A DNA stretch of 10,959 nucleotides from Gemmatimonadota bacterium (GTDB lineage Bacteria; Latescibacterota; UBA2968; UBA8231), in NCBI GenBank assembly GCA_009845645.1, contig VXZF01000101.1, positions 1 through 10,959 on the forward strand. Direction: 5' to 3'. Both the position numbers and the translations under genes were made by a program. Below are positions 6,584-10,959 of this stretch, in pieces. The notes under the pieces are model-generated. The model was not told the DNA's origin. It saw only the letters and a program-made list of their open reading frames with translations, and did not search any database. The number at the start of each line of letters is the position of its first letter. The first letter of the stretch is position 1.

Positions 6584-8001
6584 ATGTTGAGCACTTGCCT
6601 GAACCCAGGCTGCTTTTTGCCGGCGGCACGCATATCTGTCCCAGGCGGGGCATCGCTGAGTATGGAGTGTTCGACCAGACGCAGGCCACCCGGCGTAGCG
6701 AAATCTACGTTGGTGGAGTCGGCACGTCGAATTGTATTGACCTGCTTGACGCATGGCTAAAGCGGTGCGGTGGCGTAATCGCTGCGGCGTCAGACGTCAA
6801 ACAAGAGAATCTCAGGCTCCCCTTCTGCGGGTTCAACAGAAGTCGCGGTTTCGGTGCGGATATGAATTTCTCCGCCGACCTATCACGGACCATTAGGAAC
6901 TCCGAAGTAAAAGCCATCTTGGATATCAAAGACCGCAAGCAGAGGGTGCGCGAGGCTGTTGAGCTCTACTACGAGCACATCAAGTTTCTTGCACAAAACC
7001 GACATGTAGATGTTGTCGTCTGTGTGATACCGAAGAAGCTGTATGAGGGGGTTGCTAGCGAGGACCCACCCCGGGAGCATACTCTGGCAACCGAAGTTGA
7101 AGCATATGAAGAGCTGAATTTCAGGCGAGCCCTAAAGGCGAAAGCCATGCCCTTTGCCAAACCGTTGCAACTTGTACTCGATGTTTCTCTCAATGCAGCC
7201 AGGGTGGCAGGGCAGCAGGACGACGCGACCAAAGCATGGAACTTCTGCACTGCCCTATATTACAAGTCCGGCCCGACGATTCCTTGGAAGCTCAACCAAG
7301 ACAATGCTAGGGCGTCTTCCTGCGCCGTTGGCATTTCCTTTTACCGCAGCAGGGACCGCCGGACGCTTAGCACCAGTCTGGCTCAGATATTTGACGAGCT
7401 AGGAAACGGATTGATCCTCAGGGGCACGCCAGTAGAACTTGATAAGGACGACCGATCACCGAGACTCTCTGAAGGGCAGGCGCATAGTCTGTTGACAGCC
7501 GCTTTGAACGAATACCGTGTAGCATTGAGGAACTATCCAGCCCGCGTAGTAATCCACAAGTCGTCGCATTTCAGTGATGCGGAGATCAGTGGGTTGGAGT
7601 CTGCGGCGCAAGAAGTCAATATTGACATCGTCGACTTTGTCACGGTAATGGATTCCAAGCTACGTCTCTTTCGGGACGGCAACTATCCTCCATATCGAGG
7701 AACACTGGCCCAGTTGGATGACCACCGTCAGCTACTCTATACGAGAGGTTCCGTATGGTACTACGAGACTTATCCAGGCCTGTATGTTCCAAAGCCGATT
7801 GAATTGCGTGTTGTCAAGTCAGAGGAGTCTCCGAGCTATATTGCGAAGGAGGTGTTGGGTCTCACCAAGATGAACTGGAACAATACCCAGTTTGACGGCA
7901 AATATCCGGTGACGCTCGGCTGTTCCCGCAAGGTTGGTGAAATCATGAAGTACCTGACGGACAGGGATGCACCTCAGATCCGGTACGGCTACTACATGTA
8001 G
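6580..8001 (+). CDS. Short prokaryotic Argonaute (MID-PIWI, catalytically inactive)
   Basis: The product is a 473-residue guide-binding Argonaute without N and PAZ domains, the length of the short-pAgo class. The N-terminus (EPRLLFAGGTHICPRRGIAE, 8-27) is the typical pAgo segment leading to YGVFD. The MID domain covers ~110-235, with VDVVVCVIPKKLYEGV (143-158) and a KAMPFAKPLQLV stretch (188-199). PIWI begins with PWKLNQDN and VGISFY (250-255); Ser253 stands where active Argonautes have the first catalytic Asp, so slicing is not expected. RVVIHKSSHF (322-330 region) and the C-terminal TKMNWNNTQFDGKYPVTL (429-446) with KVGEIMKYL are strong family marks, and the chain ends in YGYYM. It overlaps the SMEK-APAZ gene by ATGA. 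Such pAgos bind a small guide, detect invader nucleic acid and activate the APAZ-linked effector, giving abortive infection. The target and guide types cannot be read from the sequence. Confidence 0.93.
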   Translation: MNVEHLPEPRLLFAGGTHICPRRGIAEYGVFDQTQATRRSEIYVGGVGTSNCIDLLDAWLKRCGGVIAAASDVKQENLRLPFCGFNRSRGFGADMNFSADLSRTIRNSEVKAILDIKDRKQRVREAVELYYEHIKFLAQNRHVDVVVCVIPKKLYEGVASEDPPREHTLATEVEAYEELNFRRALKAKAMPFAKPLQLVLDVSLNAARVAGQQDDATKAWNFCTALYYKSGPTIPWKLNQDNARASSCAVGISFYRSRDRRTLSTSLAQIFDELGNGLILRGTPVELDKDDRSPRLSEGQAHSLLTAALNEYRVALRNYPARVVIHKSSHFSDAEISGLESAAQEVNIDIVDFVTVMDSKLRLFRDGNYPPYRGTLAQLDDHRQLLYTRGSVWYYETYPGLYVPKPIELRVVKSEESPSYIAKEVLGLTKMNWNNTQFDGKYPVTLGCSRKVGEIMKYLTDRDAPQIRYGYYM

Positions 8002-8052
8002 TGAGTCGGGTCCAGATTGCAGTTGGGGTCGTTGAACGGAACAGAGATTTGG

Positions 8053-8140
8053 GGTGGTCGCCGTTGGCGGCCACCGGGCTGACCTCAACCCACACAGCAA
8101 CCACTTAGTGCCTTTGCGTCGCCGGAGGACAGTTCTCCCG
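8053..8140 (+). repeat. Hairpin-rich dispersed repeat, copy 1
   Basis: About 88 bases between the pAgo and Fic genes align with 10617-10706, roughly three quarters identical by eye and in the same orientation. The left arm holds a strong hairpin at 8053-8075: GGTGGTCGCC, loop GTT, GGCGGCCACC, 10 pairs including one G-T. Shared blocks further on are CAACCCA, ACCACTT and GCCGGA. The hairpin could also end the pAgo transcript, but no T run follows. This looks like a member of an intergenic repeat family. Confidence 0.6.
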
Positions 8141-8275
8141 AATAGGACGCATGGCACCAGCGCCTACACATCCATTGGACGATGGACGCGGCAAAGAATC
8201 AGAGGATTCGGGTTGACCGATCTATCGGCATGCGTCAATCTCAGCAGTTGGCGCCCTACCCCTAGTGTTACAAGA

Positions 8276-9649
8276 ATGCCTGAAATCGATATTGGCGGAA
8301 CTTCCTACAGCTACGACAGCGCAAGGCAGGTCGATCTCGAATCGCTTGCTGATCGCGTCAAGGCCATGCGAGCCGAAGGCCGCCTTTCGCCCGAGGTCCT
8401 CCATCGGATTAGAAAGCACTTCCGCATCAAGAACATCTACCACTCCAACGCCATTGAGGGCAATCTACTAGCAGTGGGCGAGACTAGGCAGGTTGTCGAG
8501 TACGGTCTCACCATAACGGGTAAGCCTCTCAAGGACCAAGCAGAAGCGCGCAACCTCTCGCAGGCTCTGGATCTCCTCGAAGATCTGGCTGGCAATCCCG
8601 GCACGCCGATCGTCGAGGCCGACATCCGGCAACTCCACGCCTTGGTTCTCGGTGGGATAAGCGAGGAAGCTGGCGCATACCGCTCAGTGCCGGTCGCCAT
8701 CAGCGGCTCGGACTTCGCGCCACCAGGACCGGAATCCGTTCCCGCTCAAATGGCCGATTTCGGCAGCTGGCTCTCAGAAGCAAGTATTCTGACGGAAAGT
8801 GATTTCGCAAGCGCTGCTGGCCTGCTTACCGCCGCTGCGGCTCACACGTGGTTTGTGACGGTCCATCCCTTCATTGACGGCAACGGGCGGGTCGCACGGC
8901 TACTGATGAACCTCATGCTGATGCGTCACGGCTATCCAATCGCGATCATTACCAAGGAGGACAGGCTGCGCTACTACGACGCCCTTGAGACCTCTCAAGG
9001 TTCCGATCTTACGCCCTTTGTTGTACTGCTCACCGAGTGCATCGAGGAAAGTCTGGAGGAGTACGAGGCCGCTGCTAAGGAACAGCGCGAGCAGATTGAA
9101 TGGGCCACTTCCTTAGCGGAGAAGTTCACCAAACCTGAACTCAAGCGTGCGGAGAACGAGTACGAGCAGTGGCGACCGGCAATGGAGATGCTCAAAGGTT
9201 ATCTCAGGGAAACCGTCGAGGCGTTCAATCAGAAGGCAGGCGTGGGAAGAGTCTACCTCAAGGACTTCGGTAATCTTGAGTTTGAGAAGTACTGGGCACT
9301 CCGCAGTGGGGAATCTGCTAAGCGCACTTGGTTCCTACGGGTGGACTTCCAACGTGGCGACACCACAGCGCGCTACCTCTTTTTCTTTGGCCACGCAAAC
9401 TACGCAATGCGCAATCGCTGCCAAGTAACGCTCCACGTCGCTCGCGAGGAGCCGCCGGGCTCCTTCCATTACGAGCGCCTTGAGCACATCAAGTCTTCAA
9501 ACGTTCCCGATTTGGCTGAAATCGGCTATGAAATCCCCAAGGAGCGCTTTGTCGTCAGGGTTCGCAACGGCCGCTGCCGAACGAGCGGGCTACAGGAGTT
9601 TACGTCCCGTTTCTTCACTGACGTGGTGGAAAAGCACTTCGCCAGTTAG
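8276..9649 (+). CDS. Fic-family protein with N-terminal inhibitory motif (class II)
   Basis: The product is a 457-residue Fic protein that probably transfers AMP, or another nucleotide part, from a nucleotide to a target hydroxyl. The complete active-site motif is HPFIDGNGRVAR (197-208), with catalytic His197. The flap lies around SVPVAISGSDFAPP (137-150). The N-terminal helix carries SNAIEG (57-62), fitting the inhibitory (S/T)xxxE(G/N) motif whose Glu (61) blocks productive ATP binding; this places it in the N-terminally inhibited class. A helical linker at ~255-320 is followed by a ~130-residue C-terminal domain (aromatic and basic, with RYLFFFGHANYAMRN at 366-380) that I do not recognise. 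The ATG at 8276 is taken as the start; it has a poor ribosome binding site. An in-frame TTG at 8213 is preceded by AGAGGA and would add 21 residues. It stands alone, 274 bases after pAgo on the same strand. Confidence 0.94.
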   Translation: MPEIDIGGTSYSYDSARQVDLESLADRVKAMRAEGRLSPEVLHRIRKHFRIKNIYHSNAIEGNLLAVGETRQVVEYGLTITGKPLKDQAEARNLSQALDLLEDLAGNPGTPIVEADIRQLHALVLGGISEEAGAYRSVPVAISGSDFAPPGPESVPAQMADFGSWLSEASILTESDFASAAGLLTAAAAHTWFVTVHPFIDGNGRVARLLMNLMLMRHGYPIAIITKEDRLRYYDALETSQGSDLTPFVVLLTECIEESLEEYEAAAKEQREQIEWATSLAEKFTKPELKRAENEYEQWRPAMEMLKGYLRETVEAFNQKAGVGRVYLKDFGNLEFEKYWALRSGESAKRTWFLRVDFQRGDTTARYLFFFGHANYAMRNRCQVTLHVAREEPPGSFHYERLEHIKSSNVPDLAEIGYEIPKERFVVRVRNGRCRTSGLQEFTSRFFTDVVEKHFAS

Positions 9650-9663
9650 GTTGCTGCCATCTA

Positions 9664-10066
9664 TCAATTCCCAAATACCCACTGAACATTTGCACCCCAG
9701 TATCTCGGATACAGGTAGGCGCCCGTCATGCGGTAGAAGTTGGTATGGTTGCCGGTGCCGGTGCCGCACGGGTTGCCTTCGTCAAAGACGTTGTTCACGA
9801 ACACCCGCACCCTGAGCGACTCTCTGGTTCATCCAGGCGATGCACAGGTCGGTGCGCCAGCGATCCGGCACCTTGTCCAGCGGCCGTTCGAGGGGTGAGG
9901 TGTAGTAGTTGCCGGTGTAGGCCACGGCACCTGAGGCGACGAACTTGCCGATGTCGGTGACCCATTGGTAGTTGGCCCAGACCGTGCTCCTGCCCTCGGT
10001 GATGCGCTTGAGTTGATTGCCGTAGAGGTCAACAGGCGTCCCGCCCGAGGGCAGCGGCGAGGGCAC
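9664..10066 (-). pseudogene. TonB-dependent receptor, C-terminal relic with frameshift
   Basis: This minus-strand remnant is the end of an outer-membrane TonB-dependent receptor. The first part (from ~10050 to ~9830) reads VDLYGNQLKRITEGRSTVWA, YQWVTDIGKFVASGAVAYTG and TGNYYTSPLERPLDKVPDRW, with the alternating pattern of beta-barrel strands. Near 9808-9830 the frame shifts by one base (apparent +1). The following frame then gives VRVFVNNVFDEGNPCG, NFYRMTGAYLYPRYWG and a final NVQWVFGN before the stop at 9664. The VNNVFDE turn and the aromatic C-terminal strand are typical of these receptors. No plug domain or TonB box is present, so at least the first ~80% of the gene is missing. It converges on the Fic gene, with 14 bases between them. 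Confidence 0.75.
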
Positions 10067-10069
10067 CCA

Positions 10070-10441
10070 TCATTCCCCCTGTTCCAGCAGCTTCGAGACC
10101 CTCGCCGCTGTCTCCGAGTCGAGCTTTAGAGCGGACAACTCCCGCCGCAGCCGCTCCCGCTCCTCCGAACGGCCACGCCGGATGCCTTGGGCGATGCCCT
10201 CCTCAAACCACTCCTTCTGGATCTTCCTTCCGTTCACCTCAACCAAACTAGCCATCTCATTCTCTCCCTGACTGTCCTCAAATTCCGCCAGCTCGTCGCC
10301 ACTCCAAGCCTTGTTCGCCCTTCGCAGCGCCAGCGACCACAGGCGCAGCACGTCGCGGAACCCCGCATCGCCCGGATCCGGAAACTCCGAAAGGCCTTGG
10401 CCAAGCGCCACATGAAGCGCCGCCGCCGAGGTGCAGCGCAA
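10070..10441 (-). CDS. Rpn/YhgA-like C-terminal fragment (putative)
   Basis: This open frame of 123 residues has a TTG start and no clear ribosome binding site. The second half (ENEMASLVEVNGRKIQKEWF, then EEGIAQGIRRGRSEERERLR) looks like the tail of Rpn-type recombination-promoting nucleases (old YhgA-like transposase family), whose C-termini are basic, Glu-rich and contain EEG-x-x-x-G repeats. The first half (PDPGDAGFRDVLRLWSLALR) fits the linker before that tail. The PD-(D/E)xK core is missing, so if the assignment is right this is a 5'-truncated gene. It sits directly upstream of the TonB receptor relic on the same strand, in a decayed block. Confidence in the family is moderate; the frame itself is probably genuine coding sequence. 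Confidence 0.5.
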   Translation of the reverse strand: MRCTSAAALHVALGQGLSEFPDPGDAGFRDVLRLWSLALRRANKAWSGDELAEFEDSQGENEMASLVEVNGRKIQKEWFEEGIAQGIRRGRSEERERLRRELSALKLDSETAARVSKLLEQGE

Positions 10442-10600
10442 CAGCCGAACTCAAGCCGTCACCCGGTTGCCTGCAGGCCAATCCTCCAATGCCCCAACAC
10501 TTGCGTCAAGGCGTAGGCTTTTGGCGCATGGGGCCGGCGCCCCTGCCACCACCTCCGGCAGACGACCCAGAAGCCGCCGCACCGCTGCCATCGCGTCTGG

Positions 10601-10621
10601 CCACCATGCAATTCATGGTGG
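10601..10621. repeat. Perfect hairpin at the edge of repeat copy 2
   Basis: CCACCATG-CAATT-CATGGTGG is a perfect 8-bp inverted repeat with a 5-base loop. Its right arm overlaps the start of repeat copy 2, so two alternative hairpins share the GGTGG arm. Confidence 0.55.
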
Positions 10622-10706
10622 TCGCCGCCGGTGGCCACTGGGCGAGCCCCAACCCATCCGGCGACCACTTGGTGGCTTTTGCACTGCCGGAAGGCCAGCT
10701 CTCACA
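10617..10706 (+). repeat. Hairpin-rich dispersed repeat, copy 2
   Basis: This is the counterpart of 8053-8140. The left hairpin is kept with wobble pairs: GGTGGTCGCC (10617-10626), loop GCC, GGTGGCCACT. Several differences from copy 1 fall inside the stem, and pairing survives through G-T pairs. A second small hairpin, CCAC-TTG-GTGG, follows near 10665-10675; it is disrupted in copy 1. Confidence 0.6.
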
Positions 10707-10879
10707 AGCGTTAACTTTTTTCAAATTTCAAGGGTCAAGCCTTTGGCCGTCCTCAATCCGCCAAAAATTGGCCGATCAGTGGGAATTCCGCGACATCCAA
10801 GCCACGCCGGGACAATCTCGCACAACGCGTAGGGCAGTAACGTACAGATTTCCGCTGGTCCGCCAGTCACCATGCCCGC

Positions 10880-10959
10880 ATGGCCAAGCGGACCAAAAAG
10901 GGCCGGCGGCGCCACGACGCGGCCTTCAAGAACCTCTACGCCTTCGCGCTGATGGTGTG
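10880..10959 (+). CDS. Start of an Rpn-like nuclease/transposase-family gene (runs off the right edge)
   Basis: Only 26 codons are visible. The product begins MAKRTKKGRRRHDAAFKNLY, then AFALMV. A basic start followed by HDAAFKNLY resembles the N-terminus of Rpn/YhgA-like recombination-promoting nucleases, where H-D-x-x-F/Y-K-x-L/x is the first conserved block before the PD-(D/E)xK core. The ATG at 10880 has no obvious ribosome binding site; an out-of-frame ATG lies at 10872. The rest of the gene lies outside the window, so integrity is unknown. It points away from the Rpn-like C-terminal piece at 10070-10441, so the two are not halves of one simply interrupted gene. Confidence 0.6.
   Translation, partial: MAKRTKKGRRRHDAAFKNLYAFALMV

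Larger units (their letters stand above)
10442..10879. other. Intergenic region between two Rpn-like pieces
   Basis: These 438 bases hold no gene I can support. They contain a perfect 8-bp hairpin (10601-10621), copy 2 of the dispersed repeat (10617-10706) and an AT-rich stretch around 10710-10735 (TTAACTTTTTTCAAATTTC), which may belong to the promoter of the plus-strand gene beginning at 10880. Short open frames here are chance products of GC-rich repeats. Confidence 0.55.

Noticed and set aside
8002..8080. Rho-independent terminator after pAgo
   Set aside because: The 8053-8075 hairpin is strong but has no following T run, and it belongs to a repeat found elsewhere.
8054..8275. 74-codon upstream extension of the Fic frame
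   Set aside because: It translates the hairpin repeat and gives an Arg/His/Pro-rich peptide without family similarity. Only the last 21 codons (from TTG 8213) remain a possible alternative start.
1..10959. CRISPR array, tRNA, rRNA or complete insertion sequence
   Set aside because: I saw no regularly spaced repeats, no tRNA cloverleaf or rRNA-like segment, and no transposase with flanking inverted repeats on either strand.

Overview
The window looks like a defence island on the chromosome (or an integrated element) of a Gram-negative bacterium, most likely a proteobacterium. The base composition is moderately GC-rich, and a relic of a TonB-dependent outer-membrane receptor lies near the right end. 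That receptor relic is the only taxonomic clue, so the assignment is tentative.

Layout. On the minus strand, reading from 3335 down to 1, lies a type I restriction-modification operon: hsdM (DNA methylase), hsdS (specificity subunit) and the first 219 residues of hsdR, which runs off the left edge. Right of it, also on the minus strand (4599 to 3651), is a two-gene cassette: a small protein with pentapeptide/beta-helix-like repeats, and a protein with two membrane segments. From 4600 to 5146 there is a divergent intergenic region with a plausible promoter. On the plus strand, 5147-8001, come two genes that overlap by four bases. The first is an effector with an N-terminal SMEK-like (putative nuclease-fold) domain and a C-terminal region that fits the APAZ role. 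The second is a short prokaryotic Argonaute (MID-PIWI only, catalytically dead). Together they have the architecture of a short-pAgo abortive-infection system of the SPARTA/SPARSA/SPARDA type, with an unusual effector domain. A Fic-domain AMP-transferase-like gene with a built-in inhibitory motif follows (8276-9649).

The right end is decayed. It holds a frameshifted C-terminal relic of a TonB-dependent receptor (9664-10066, minus), a C-terminal piece resembling Rpn/YhgA-type recombination-promoting nucleases (10070-10441, minus), and the start of another Rpn-like gene (10880 onward, plus). Two imperfect copies of a hairpin-rich repeat of about 90 bases bracket the Fic-to-relic block (8053 and 10617).

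How the genes may work together. HsdMSR would methylate self DNA and cut unmethylated foreign DNA. The pAgo would use a small guide to sense invader nucleic acid and switch on its SMEK-APAZ partner, which would kill or arrest the cell. Fic may be an independent toxin-like modifier of host targets. The most interesting item is the SMEK-like/APAZ plus short-pAgo pair.
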